From: an uncultured Ruminococcus sp.
Lineage (GTDB): Bacteria; Bacillota; Clostridia; Oscillospirales; Ruminococcaceae
Direction: 5' to 3'
Assembly (NCBI GenBank): GCA_945877315.1
Contig: CAMCRP010000022.1
Location: forward strand, 1 to 47,506
Length of the DNA stretch: 47,506 nucleotides
The translations under genes were made by a program, and so were the position numbers. The notes under the pieces are model-generated. The model was not told where the DNA came from. It worked only from the letters and a program-made list of their open reading frames with translations, and did no database searches. Positions 35,245-43,513 of the stretch are shown here, in pieces; position 1 is the stretch's first letter; each line of letters begins with the position of its first letter.

Positions 35245-36175
35245 AAAACAGGCGGTTTCCATCGGAGATATTTCTTTTAAGCGTTTTCACGAGCTGTGTG
35301 AGTTTACGGAATATGACACCACATTGCCCTCCGAAGCTGAGGAACGCTGTGCCGACTCAGAAGCAGTCCTCTGCAACAAAACGCCATTTACCGCAGAGCT
35401 TATCTCCCGTCTGCCCAAGCTGAAATACATCGGGCTGTGCGCAACGGGCTACAACAACATAGACCTTGCCGCAGCTAAGGAGCGTGGCATTATTGTCACA
35501 AATGTGCCATCCTATTCCACGGACGCAGTTGCACAGCACGTTTTTGCACTGATTTTCCACTTTACCAACAGAGTTGCGGTTTACAACCATTCGGTGCATA
35601 ACGGTGACTGGGTAAACTCCGCAAGCTTCTGCTATTTTCCATTTCCTCTTATGGAAATATCGGGAAAAACTATGGGTATCATCGGCTATGGAAGCATAGG
35701 CAAAAAGGTGGCAGAAATAGCAAAGGCATTCGGAATGAAGGTTATCGTCAACACAAGAACTCCGCAGAACGACCCCACTGTTACCTTTGCGGATATCGAT
35801 ACGGTATTTTCACAGGCAGACTATCTGTCTATACATTGTCCGCTGACGGAAAACACAAGAAAGCTCGTCAATGAGCGAACTCTTTCCCTTATGAAACGTG
35901 ACGCGATTCTTATTAACACATCAAGAGGGCCAATTGTAGACGAAGAAGCACTACGTTCGGCACTGCTTTTCAGCAAGCTGAGAGGTGCCGCTGTGGACGT
36001 TGTGGAAACAGAGCCTATGTCCCCCGACTGTCCCCTTCTGACAGCCCCCAACTGCGTTATCACGCCGCATATCGCATGGGCTGCACGTCAGACGAGAGAG
36101 CGGCTTATGGGTATCGTTTACGAAAATCTGACAGCATTTATATCGGGAAATCCCATAAATGTTGTAAATAAATAA
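35225..36175 (+). CDS. D-2-hydroxyacid dehydrogenase (glycerate dehydrogenase-like)
   Basis: A 316-aa NAD-dependent dehydrogenase. The C-terminal Rossmann loop is GYGSIGKKV; the substrate side has LCATGYNNID; the catalytic Arg is in NTSRGPIVDE, the Glu in VVETEP and the His in ITPHIAWA. This matches the HprA/hydroxypyruvate reductase branch most closely; the exact acid is uncertain. GGAGG lies 9 bases before ATG 35225, inside the preceding gene; a longer upstream frame is only a shadow of that gene. proB begins 16 bases after the stop. Confidence 0.9.
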   Translation: MKTVILEKQAVSIGDISFKRFHELCEFTEYDTTLPSEAEERCADSEAVLCNKTPFTAELISRLPKLKYIGLCATGYNNIDLAAAKERGIIVTNVPSYSTDAVAQHVFALIFHFTNRVAVYNHSVHNGDWVNSASFCYFPFPLMEISGKTMGIIGYGSIGKKVAEIAKAFGMKVIVNTRTPQNDPTVTFADIDTVFSQADYLSIHCPLTENTRKLVNERTLSLMKRDAILINTSRGPIVDEEALRSALLFSKLRGAAVDVVETEPMSPDCPLLTAPNCVITPHIAWAARQTRERLMGIVYENLTAFISGNPINVVNK

Positions 36176-36191
36176 TTTGGAGAGCATAACT

Positions 36192-36983
36192 ATGTTTGAT
36201 ATAAACGAAAAAAAGCGTATAGTAATAAAACTTGGTACTTCCACCCTCACCCACCGCACAGGCAGATTGAATATCCGCAGAATGGAAAGCCTTGTAAAGA
36301 TCTTTTCCGACCTGCAAAACTCGGGACGTGAGATAATCCTCGTTTCCTCGGGTGCGGTCGGTCTGGGAATGTCAAAGCTGGGTCTGGTGGAAAAGCCAAA
36401 GGACACGCCTATGAAGCAGGCGTGCGCCGCTGTCGGTCAGTGCGAGCTTATGTATATGTATGACAAGCTTTTCGGTGAATACAACCTGACCGTTGCGCAA
36501 ATACTTTTGACAAAATACATACTTGAATCCCCCCGAAAGAACAACGTTGAAAACGCCTTTGAAAAGCTTCTGGAAAAACGTGTTATCCCCGTTGTAAACG
36601 AGAATGATACCGTTGCTATCGATGAGCTGGAGCTGGAGCTGGGAGAAAATGACACTCTTGCCGCTCACGTTGGAATTTTTTGCAAGGCAGATCTGCTCAT
36701 TATCCTTTCGGATATTGACGGACTTTACACAAGCAATCCCAACAGCGACCCCAACGCCGAGCTTATCCCCGTTGTTACCGAAATTAACGATGAAACACGT
36801 TCCATTGCAGGCGGTGCAGGTTCATCTCTCGGAAGCGGCGGAATGATAACCAAAATAAATGCCGCAGAGATCGCAAACAAGGCAGGCATTGACATGGTTA
36901 TCCTCAACGGAAAAAATCCAAAGGTTCTTTACGACCTGTTTGACGGAAAATCCGCAGGAACTGTATTCCTGTCAAAAAAGTGA
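36192..36983 (+). CDS. proB: glutamate 5-kinase, without PUA domain
   Basis: A 263-aa amino acid kinase that phosphorylates glutamate as the first step of proline synthesis. It starts RIVIKLGTSTL, keeps ILVSSGAVGLGM, PVVNENDTVAIDELE and LSDIDGLYTSNP, and ends with the GSSLGSGGMITKINAA nucleotide site. The C-terminal PUA domain of the E. coli enzyme (367 aa) is absent, as in many Firmicutes. The start is ATG 36192 with GGAGAG 7 bases upstream. proA begins 14 bases after the stop. Confidence 0.95.
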   Translation: MFDINEKKRIVIKLGTSTLTHRTGRLNIRRMESLVKIFSDLQNSGREIILVSSGAVGLGMSKLGLVEKPKDTPMKQACAAVGQCELMYMYDKLFGEYNLTVAQILLTKYILESPRKNNVENAFEKLLEKRVIPVVNENDTVAIDELELELGENDTLAAHVGIFCKADLLIILSDIDGLYTSNPNSDPNAELIPVVTEINDETRSIAGGAGSSLGSGGMITKINAAEIANKAGIDMVILNGKNPKVLYDLFDGKSAGTVFLSKK

Positions 36984-36997
36984 AAGGAAGGAAAAAT

Positions 36998-38245
36998 ATG
37001 ACCTACATAGAAGAATTGGGCGCAAAGGCAAAGGCTGCCGAAGGTGCGATAGCTGCCGCCTCCGCTATGGAGAAAAACGCCGCTCTCAAGGCAATTGCCG
37101 ACGCTCTTAATGAAAACGCCGCAAGGATCATCGAAGAAAACAAAAAGGACATTGCCGCAGCCGAAGCAAACGGCATTTCCAAGGTAATGACCGACCGCCT
37201 TATGCTGGACGAAAAGCGCATTGCGGGCATTGCAGAAGGCGTTTGCGGCGTTATCAAGCTGGACGACCCTATCGGTTCGGTTGATTACGGAACAGTTCGT
37301 CCCAACGGTCTGAAAATCCAGAAGGTACGTGTTCCGCTGGGAACTATCGGCATTATCTTTGAATCCCGTCCCAACGTTACGGTTGACGCTGCCGCTCTTT
37401 GCCTGAAATCGGGAAACACCTGTATTCTCAGGGGCGGTAAGGAAGCGTATCATTCCAACAAGGTGCTGTGTGAGATAATGCGTTCTGCGGTAAAATCTGC
37501 GGGACTACCCGAAGATATTATACAGTTCGTGGACGACACCACCCGTGAGGTCACCACTCAGCTGATGAAGTGCAGCAAGTATCTTGACGTGCTTATCCCC
37601 CGAGGCGGAGCAGGACTTATCAAGGCTGTTACGGAGAATGCGACAGTCCCCGTTATCGAAACAGGTGTGGGAAACTGCCATGTTTTCGTTGACGAAAGCG
37701 CAGACCCCGAAATGGCTGTAAATATCGTTGACAACGGAAAGACACAGCGTCCCTCCGTCTGCAACGCTATTGAAAGTCTGCTTATTCACGAAAACTGCGC
37801 AGAGAAAATTCTGCCAATGATAAAGGCAAGGCTTGACGAGCATAATGTTCAGCTCAGGGGCTGCGAAAAAACACGTGCTATTCTTGGCGAATGTGTCATT
37901 CCCGCCACCGAAGAGGACTATGCAACTGAATTTCTCGATTACATCATTGCCGTTAAGGTCGTTAAGGACGTTGACGAAGCTATCGAACATATCTCAAAAT
38001 ATTCCACCAAACACTCCGAGTGCATTGTTACAAACAGCCTTGCAAACGCCGAAAGGTTCCAGAAGCGCATTGATGCAGCCTGCGTATATGTAAATTCCTC
38101 CACCAGATTTACCGACGGCTCCGAATTCGGATTCGGCGCAGAGATCGGCATTTCCACTCAGAAGGTCCACGCAAGAGGACCTATGGGTCTGAAAGAGCTT
38201 ACCTCCGTTAAGTATCTCATTAACGGAAATGGTCAGATACGCTGA
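36998..38245 (+). CDS. proA: gamma-glutamyl phosphate reductase
   Basis: A 415-aa NADPH-dependent reductase making glutamate-5-semialdehyde for proline. Landmarks are VRVPLGTIGIIFESRPNVT, LKSGNTCILRGGKEA, IPRGGAGLIKAV, the catalytic-Cys region KTQRPSVCNAIESLL, and ASTRFTDG-type VNSSTRFTDGSEFGFGAEIGIS near the end. GGAAGG lies 6 bases before the ATG. The third proline enzyme (proC) is not in this window. Confidence 0.96.
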   Translation: MTYIEELGAKAKAAEGAIAAASAMEKNAALKAIADALNENAARIIEENKKDIAAAEANGISKVMTDRLMLDEKRIAGIAEGVCGVIKLDDPIGSVDYGTVRPNGLKIQKVRVPLGTIGIIFESRPNVTVDAAALCLKSGNTCILRGGKEAYHSNKVLCEIMRSAVKSAGLPEDIIQFVDDTTREVTTQLMKCSKYLDVLIPRGGAGLIKAVTENATVPVIETGVGNCHVFVDESADPEMAVNIVDNGKTQRPSVCNAIESLLIHENCAEKILPMIKARLDEHNVQLRGCEKTRAILGECVIPATEEDYATEFLDYIIAVKVVKDVDEAIEHISKYSTKHSECIVTNSLANAERFQKRIDAACVYVNSSTRFTDGSEFGFGAEIGISTQKVHARGPMGLKELTSVKYLINGNGQIR

Positions 38246-38251
38246 TTTGCC

Positions 38252-39199
38252 ATGAGTGATATGAATAACACAGGCGAGCTGTTCGACTATGACGAATATC
38301 TGGAGGAAAGCGGTCAGAACAGGTCACGCAAAAGGAAAAAGAAGAAAAAAGTCCCCAAAAAAGCAGTCGTAAAGCGTACCGAGCATAAGGACGCTGCGGC
38401 AGAAGCTGCGGAATCCATCGAACATATCAAGAGAATGTTCGATGATGCGCTGGACGAGGACGTTTCCGATTTTGAGGAGCTTACCGAGTCCGCACAGCCC
38501 GTTGAGGACACCGCCCCCGCAAGGGCATTTACCGAAGCCGAGATAAAGAAGCGGTATATCGTAACGGGCTTTATCGTCATTATAATGGCGGTCATAGGTC
38601 TTGTTTCCACCATTACCACAGGAGTGGAATTTATCAGAGAAATTGCCGACAACACACAGCAGAAAAAGGAATTTGAGCGGTTCATCTTCCCTATCGTTAT
38701 GTGCGACCCTGCGCCCTTTGACCAAACTGTAAAGCTGCGTTCCGATACCATGATAACCGCCGCTGTTTGGGACATTATCCTCTATGAGGACAAGAGCAAG
38801 TATGAATCGGAATTCGATACCATTATCGTGCCCGAGGTTGACGTTGAACAGCATGCCACAAAGCTTTTCGGTACGGGTCTAAGCTTTACTCACGAAACCA
38901 TCGAAACTCCGGGATTTCAGTTTTACTATGATGAAGAGATAAAATCCTACCGTGTTCCCTCAAATCCGAAATATTTCTCCTATTCGCCACAGATTGCTGA
39001 GATGACACGTGTGGGAGAAAGCTATACACTGAAAGTTGGCTATGTTTCCCCTACTCCCGCATGGCTGACGATCTCCTCGGAGCAAGAGCTTGTCCCCGAA
39101 AAATATGTTGAATATGTTGTGTCAAAAAGAGGAAATAACTACACCTTGGTTGCTATTAAGGACACTTATATTGAACAGAATGTGGACGATCCGCTTTAA
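38252..39199 (+). CDS. single-pass membrane protein of unknown function
   Basis: A 315-aa protein. A charged cytoplasmic part (1-100) has a Lys/Arg cluster at residues 24-37 and an acidic stretch. One TM segment lies near 101-122, and the rest is extracytoplasmic with FPIVMCDPAPFDQ and a Tyr-rich middle. No family recognised. It starts 6 bases after proA with no clear ribosome site of its own, so it may depend on coupling. Last gene before a terminator. Confidence 0.7.
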   Translation: MSDMNNTGELFDYDEYLEESGQNRSRKRKKKKKVPKKAVVKRTEHKDAAAEAAESIEHIKRMFDDALDEDVSDFEELTESAQPVEDTAPARAFTEAEIKKRYIVTGFIVIIMAVIGLVSTITTGVEFIREIADNTQQKKEFERFIFPIVMCDPAPFDQTVKLRSDTMITAAVWDIILYEDKSKYESEFDTIIVPEVDVEQHATKLFGTGLSFTHETIETPGFQFYYDEEIKSYRVPSNPKYFSYSPQIAEMTRVGESYTLKVGYVSPTPAWLTISSEQELVPEKYVEYVVSKRGNNYTLVAIKDTYIEQNVDDPL

Positions 39200-39209
39200 A
39201 AACTACATG

Positions 39210-39243
39210 ATGTGCCGCCTGATTCATGACGGCACATTTTATT
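39210..39243 (+). terminator. terminator of the proBA operon
   Basis: An 8-bp stem (39210-39217 with 39230-39237) followed by TTTTATTTT. Confidence 0.8.
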
Positions 39244-39365
39244 TTCGCTGCTTATTATTGACGAAAATTTAGTCATCATTTTGTAAATTTACATTATATT
39301 AACATATTATCCAACAGAAAACATCATTTTTTTGTGAATTGTAATCAAATTGTAGTCAAAAAGTA

Positions 39366-39394
39366 GTGACAAACGGCGAATTATATGTGATAAT
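39366..39394 (+). promoter_or_regulatory. possible promoter of the FecR-like pair
   Basis: GTGACA (39366-39371), a 17-base spacer and GATAAT (39389-39394). A second TATAAT at 39410-39415 lacks a matched -35. Confidence 0.45.
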
Positions 39395-39472
39395 AGTATT
39401 GTCCTATATTATAATGGACAGTCGGACAGCTTATTGCCGACAGCATACGACCAAGAGGTGAATGCCTTTACT

Positions 39473-40606
39473 ATGAAAAAAATCAGCGAATCGCAGAAGC
39501 TGGCAATCGTAATAGCTATTGCCGCAGTAACAATCATCGCTGTTATTACAGCTGCCGTGCTGTATATTAAAATAAATGTCAACCGTTCGGTGAAGATCGC
39601 AGATGTAAACGGTGTGGTAAGCATCACACGAAACGATATTCCCGTAAATCCTGCGGCAGGTATCCCGCTGAAAAGCGGAGATGTCATATCCACAGACGCC
39701 GAAAGCACTATAAGAGTGTGCATTGACGGTGATAAGTGGGTGTCATTTGAGCCGAACACATCTGCATATATTAATTATGATGGCACAGTCGGAAACGGCA
39801 GCACCTACGTCAATGTTACAAACGGCGCAGTCATTGCACGCCTCGACAAAAGCCTGCCCATAAAATCGGTATTTGCCGTCAAGACGCCGAACGCAGTAGT
39901 AAATGCCCGCGGCACGGTTTTCCGCACCGAGTTCTCACTTGAAAACGACTTTCAGAATTACAAGGACGTTTATGTGACAACTGTCCACAATATTGAGGGA
40001 ACTGTTGCCCTGCAGCTTTATGACCTTTATTCGCAGCCTGTGGAGAACAATATGCTTCTTCTGACAAAAACATCGGCGCAGATGATCACCTGCAGGGATA
40101 TTACCGAATATCTCTATCTCAATCAGGATTACGGAGCTGACGACCTGAAATATTACACCTTGAAGGAGCTTATTCGGATATGCAGCGAACGTAACATTTC
40201 ATTTACTCTCTCCGAGCTGAATGATGCGCTTTTCAGAGCTGCGGAAAGGCTTTTGGTGGAAAGCTCTCCCGTTCAAACCACAGTCACGGAAGCAGAGCCT
40301 TCGGAGGTAACAACTACCGTCACCGAGGAAGACACTCAGACGGAAACCACCACCGAAGGAACAACAACTGTCCCCGAAACCACCACAACAACATCGGAAA
40401 CAACGACAGAAGAAACCTCGGAAAGCGAATCCGAAACCTCAGCACCCGAAACATCTCCGCCGGAAACCGCAGCTTCGGAAAAACCGCCGCAAACATCTGC
40501 GTCGGAACCCGAAACACTGCCCGTGCCTGCCCCCGTCCCGCCGCTGCCTGCGGATACCGAGATGTCGGCAATTACCTATTTCGGCGATGTCAGCGGGCTT
40601 GTCTGA
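39473..40606 (+). CDS. membrane-anchored FecR-domain protein with Thr/Glu/Pro-rich tail
   Basis: A 377-aa protein. An N-terminal TM segment (about 9-32) leaves the rest outside. A FecR-type beta domain follows (about 38-170), with VNGVVSITRND-like and VFAVKTPNAVVNARGTVFRTE, the PxAxxxxRGT pattern typical of the family. From about residue 262 the sequence is almost only Thr, Ser, Glu and Pro, a flexible stalk. No sigma factor or TonB partner is near, so FecR signalling in the classical sense is not implied. The start is ATG 39473 with AGAGGTG 12 bases upstream; GTG 39458 is possible. The paralogue starts 19 bases after its stop codon. Confidence 0.78.
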   Translation: MKKISESQKLAIVIAIAAVTIIAVITAAVLYIKINVNRSVKIADVNGVVSITRNDIPVNPAAGIPLKSGDVISTDAESTIRVCIDGDKWVSFEPNTSAYINYDGTVGNGSTYVNVTNGAVIARLDKSLPIKSVFAVKTPNAVVNARGTVFRTEFSLENDFQNYKDVYVTTVHNIEGTVALQLYDLYSQPVENNMLLLTKTSAQMITCRDITEYLYLNQDYGADDLKYYTLKELIRICSERNISFTLSELNDALFRAAERLLVESSPVQTTVTEAEPSEVTTTVTEEDTQTETTTEGTTTVPETTTTTSETTTEETSESESETSAPETSPPETAASEKPPQTSASEPETLPVPAPVPPLPADTEMSAITYFGDVSGLV

Positions 40607-40625
40607 TGAAAGGAAGTATTATACA

Positions 40626-42554
40626 ATGTCATCAAATATGAAAATTGCCATAGGCGCAGCGGCACTCGCCATTGTCGCCATTATTGCAACAATATTTATA
40701 GTAAACGGCGGATTTACTCCGTCGGGACTGTATGTTACCTCAGTCAGCGGAAACGTCTATATCGACAACATCGAAACGGGACGCACTGCCGCAGTTGAAG
40801 GAAGAAAGCTGTCTAAGCTGGAGATAATCACCGTTGAAAGCGGCGGAAAATGCACCCTTACATATCAGACAAAAAAGCTTGGGGACAATAACTATGCAGT
40901 TATGAACGAATGCTCTCAGGCTATCGTCAGCGACGATTTTTCGGGTAAGAAGCCCTCAGAACTGAACGTTACACAGGGTACCCTTATCGTCAATAACGCC
41001 AGCGCAAAGGACGGCTTTATCCGTATCAGGACAGCAAACGGGCTTTACAACACCGACCAGACCGCTGCTGTTGTCAAGTTTGCCGCAAGCGAGGACCCGC
41101 AGTACACTATCTGCCATAATTTCGTAAGCACTATGAGAATACAGCTTTACGATGCTATGGGAAATACTGTTGACAAAAATCAGCAGCTACTCCCTCAGAC
41201 AGCTTCAAAGGCTCTTCTGGAAAAAACCACCTCCAGATTTGAAACTCTTAACTGCGAATTTAAGCTGGAAGAGCTTGATGCAGCCACACTTAACGAGCTT
41301 GCTCAGCTGACAGCCTTTGTGACACTTCCATACTCTGCCGACGAGCTTAAAGCAGCCGCAGACCTTATGGAGGAAACCGCTCCTCCCCCGCTTATGGAGG
41401 ATCCCATTCAGACGGCGGATACCCTGACAACGGCAGATACCGAGCCTGTTTCCATTACTATGCCCGAAACGGTCACAACGGAGCCTCCCCGTGATACGGA
41501 AGCAAGTATACAGGTCATTACAACAACAGCTCCCCAGACAACAAAGCCCCCTGTAACTACCACCACACCCGCTCCCACAACCACCGCCGCACCTCAGACC
41601 ACTGCTCCTCCGCAGACGACACCCGCACAGACTACCACAACTCAGGCGTTGGAGCGGTATTTCACCGTAACCTTTGACATTGACGGCAGAACGGAAACAC
41701 AAACCGTCAAGGAAGGCGATAATGCCGTATTCCCCGCCAATCCCGTGAAGGAAGGCTTCGAGTTTGTGGGCTGGGACGGTCAGGGAACGAATATTACCTC
41801 CGACATTACCATAAAGGCACTGTTTGAAGCTGTCAAGGACTGCACCGTTACACTCATTATCGGCAACCAGACAAGGACAGTTACCGTACCCTACGGCGGA
41901 GATGTTCAGCTGCCTAACGATATTATCCTTGACGGAGTTACCATTTCCGGCTGGGACAGAGATCTCACAAATATCACCGAGGACTGCACCATTACCGCAG
42001 TTTTCGACCGTGCCGACTGTATTGTTACCTTCAATATTGACGGACGCATATTTACGCAGAAGGTCACTTACGGCGGAACTGCCGAACCTCCCTTTATCCC
42101 CGAAACAAATTACAAGGGCGAGTATTTCACAGGCTGGAGCAGATCCCTTGACAATATTACTTCCGATGTAACAATTAATGCTCTCTACTCCTCCGAAGCG
42201 TACACTGTCACCATCGTTATCGGAAATAACGTTACGACACAGACGGTACCTAAGGGCGGAGATGCTGTTCTCCCCGACGATCCCTCCATTGACGGAATGG
42301 TATTCACAGGCTGGAGCCACAACGGAAAGAACATCACAGCCGATACCGTTATTACCGCAAATTTCACCGAATCTAAAAAGATAGTGACCGTTACCATAGA
42401 TAACGGCGGCGAGGTCACGGTTGTCGAGATCATGGAGGGCGACGATGTAACCCTTCCTACCCCCAGAGAATTGCTTGACAAAACCTTCGTCGGCTGGAGC
42501 CATGACGGAAAGAACATTAGAGATAACATTACCATTACAGCACAATACAAATAA
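40626..42554 (+). CDS. FecR-like surface protein with five InlB-B-type repeats
   Basis: A 642-aa protein. N-terminal TM segment (6-28), a FecR-like beta domain (32-180), a helical part (200-250), a Thr/Pro stalk (260-342) and five tandem repeats of about 60 residues at 345-405, 406-464, 465-525, 526-584 and 585-642. Each repeat carries the VTF-x-DG start, a GGD-like turn, a FxGW core and an NIT-x-D ending, as in the Listeria-Bacteroides/InlB-B repeat. The protein stops at the end of repeat five, with no LPxTG or wall anchor, so it hangs from its N-terminus. AAAGGAAG lies 9 bases before ATG 40626. Confidence 0.83.
   Translation: MSSNMKIAIGAAALAIVAIIATIFIVNGGFTPSGLYVTSVSGNVYIDNIETGRTAAVEGRKLSKLEIITVESGGKCTLTYQTKKLGDNNYAVMNECSQAIVSDDFSGKKPSELNVTQGTLIVNNASAKDGFIRIRTANGLYNTDQTAAVVKFAASEDPQYTICHNFVSTMRIQLYDAMGNTVDKNQQLLPQTASKALLEKTTSRFETLNCEFKLEELDAATLNELAQLTAFVTLPYSADELKAAADLMEETAPPPLMEDPIQTADTLTTADTEPVSITMPETVTTEPPRDTEASIQVITTTAPQTTKPPVTTTTPAPTTTAAPQTTAPPQTTPAQTTTTQALERYFTVTFDIDGRTETQTVKEGDNAVFPANPVKEGFEFVGWDGQGTNITSDITIKALFEAVKDCTVTLIIGNQTRTVTVPYGGDVQLPNDIILDGVTISGWDRDLTNITEDCTITAVFDRADCIVTFNIDGRIFTQKVTYGGTAEPPFIPETNYKGEYFTGWSRSLDNITSDVTINALYSSEAYTVTIVIGNNVTTQTVPKGGDAVLPDDPSIDGMVFTGWSHNGKNITADTVITANFTESKKIVTVTIDNGGEVTVVEIMEGDDVTLPTPRELLDKTFVGWSHDGKNIRDNITITAQYK
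41658..42551 (+). repeat. five tandem InlB-B-like coding repeats
   Basis: Units start at 41658, 41841, 42018, 42201 and 42378 (177-183 bases each). The units differ considerably at base level, so they are old duplications under selection for the protein fold. Confidence 0.8.
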
Positions 42555-42559
42555 ATACT

Positions 42560-42594
42560 GCCTGCGGAGTTTGTCAAAGCTCCGCAGGCTTTTG
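42560..42594 (+). terminator. terminator of the FecR-like pair
   Basis: A perfect 10-bp GC-rich stem (42560-42569 with 42580-42589), a 10-base loop and TTTTG. Confidence 0.88.
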
Positions 42595-42676
42595 TTTACA
42601 AAACAGTTACAAAAGCTACACCATTCTTAAAAAATGATTACAGTTTCCAAATTATGTGGAATTCTTCAATTGGTAA

Positions 42677-42685
42677 TGATATAAT
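42677..42685 (+). promoter_or_regulatory. extended -10 promoter of the ABC operon
   Basis: TG-A-TATAAT with no convincing -35. The start would be near 42692, and the leader carries a stem-loop with 8-bp arms (42701-42708 with 42723-42730). Confidence 0.55.
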
Positions 42686-42749
42686 AGTCTATATGAAAAA
42701 CTGTCGGAGGATATCAGGGGTTTCCGACAGAAAGACAGGAAGTGTTTGC

Positions 42750-43508
42750 TTGCCATTTATTGAGGTCCGAGGGCTCAGAAAAATATACAGGCTGGGCTCG
42801 GAAAAGGTCATTGCGCTGAACCGTATCGACCTTGCAATTGAAAAGGGGGAGATCTGCTGCATACTGGGCACATCAGGTTCGGGTAAATCCACCCTCCTGA
42901 ATATGCTGGCAGGTCTTGAAAAGCCCACCAAGGGCGATATTATCATAAACGGCGTGAACATCGCAAAGCTGAATGAGAATAAGCTTGCTAAATTCCGTCA
43001 GGAGAACACGGGGTTTGTTTTCCAGTCGTACAACCTGCTGACAACTCTTACCGCAGTTGAAAATGTGGCAATGCCGCTGATGTTCAAGGGCGTTCCCAAG
43101 CAAAAGCGTGAAAAGGCTGCCAAGAAAATGCTAAAGGCAGTGGGTCTGGAGAAACGTATGAAGCACCACCCCAACCAGATGTCGGGCGGTCAGCAGCAGC
43201 GTGTTGGTATCGCAAGGGCATTCGTAGCACACCCCAATGTAATTTTCGCCGATGAGCCTACGGGAAATCTCGACACTAAAACCACCATTGAGGTTATGGA
43301 GCTCATGGTCAAGATGTGCCGAAAGCATAACCTGACGCTGATACTTGTCACCCATGACCCCGAAATTGCCGTTTATGCGGACAGGATTGTTCATCTCATA
43401 GACGGAAAAATCGACAGCGACAAAAAGAATGTTTCCGTTGTGCCCGTTCAGACAGATGATGAACCGACAACTATTACCGAAAATAAAATCGATCTGAAAA
43501 AGGAATGA
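42750..43508 (+). CDS. ABC transporter ATP-binding protein, MacB/LolD type
   Basis: A 252-aa ATPase: Walker A GTSGSGKST, Q-loop FVFQSYNLL, signature MSGGQQQR, Walker B VIFADEPTG, switch VTHD. The FQxxNLLxxLTAxENV pattern places it in the LolD/MacB/SalX branch that works with FtsX-fold permeases. The start is TTG 42750 behind AGGAAG; an ATG at 42693 would lie at the very 5' end of the mRNA. A polar Asp/Thr/Lys tail (about 225-252) is extra. It overlaps or abuts the next gene, and its permease is the third gene of the operon. Confidence 0.9.
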   Translation: MPFIEVRGLRKIYRLGSEKVIALNRIDLAIEKGEICCILGTSGSGKSTLLNMLAGLEKPTKGDIIINGVNIAKLNENKLAKFRQENTGFVFQSYNLLTTLTAVENVAMPLMFKGVPKQKREKAAKKMLKAVGLEKRMKHHPNQMSGGQQQRVGIARAFVAHPNVIFADEPTGNLDTKTTIEVMELMVKMCRKHNLTLILVTHDPEIAVYADRIVHLIDGKIDSDKKNVSVVPVQTDDEPTTITENKIDLKKE

Positions 43509-43513
43509 ATGAT

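Noticed and set aside
41205-42545. A 446-codon minus-strand open frame across the InlB-B repeats
   Set aside because: Cys/Gly-rich antisense of a repetitive coding region; no start signals and no recognisable domain.
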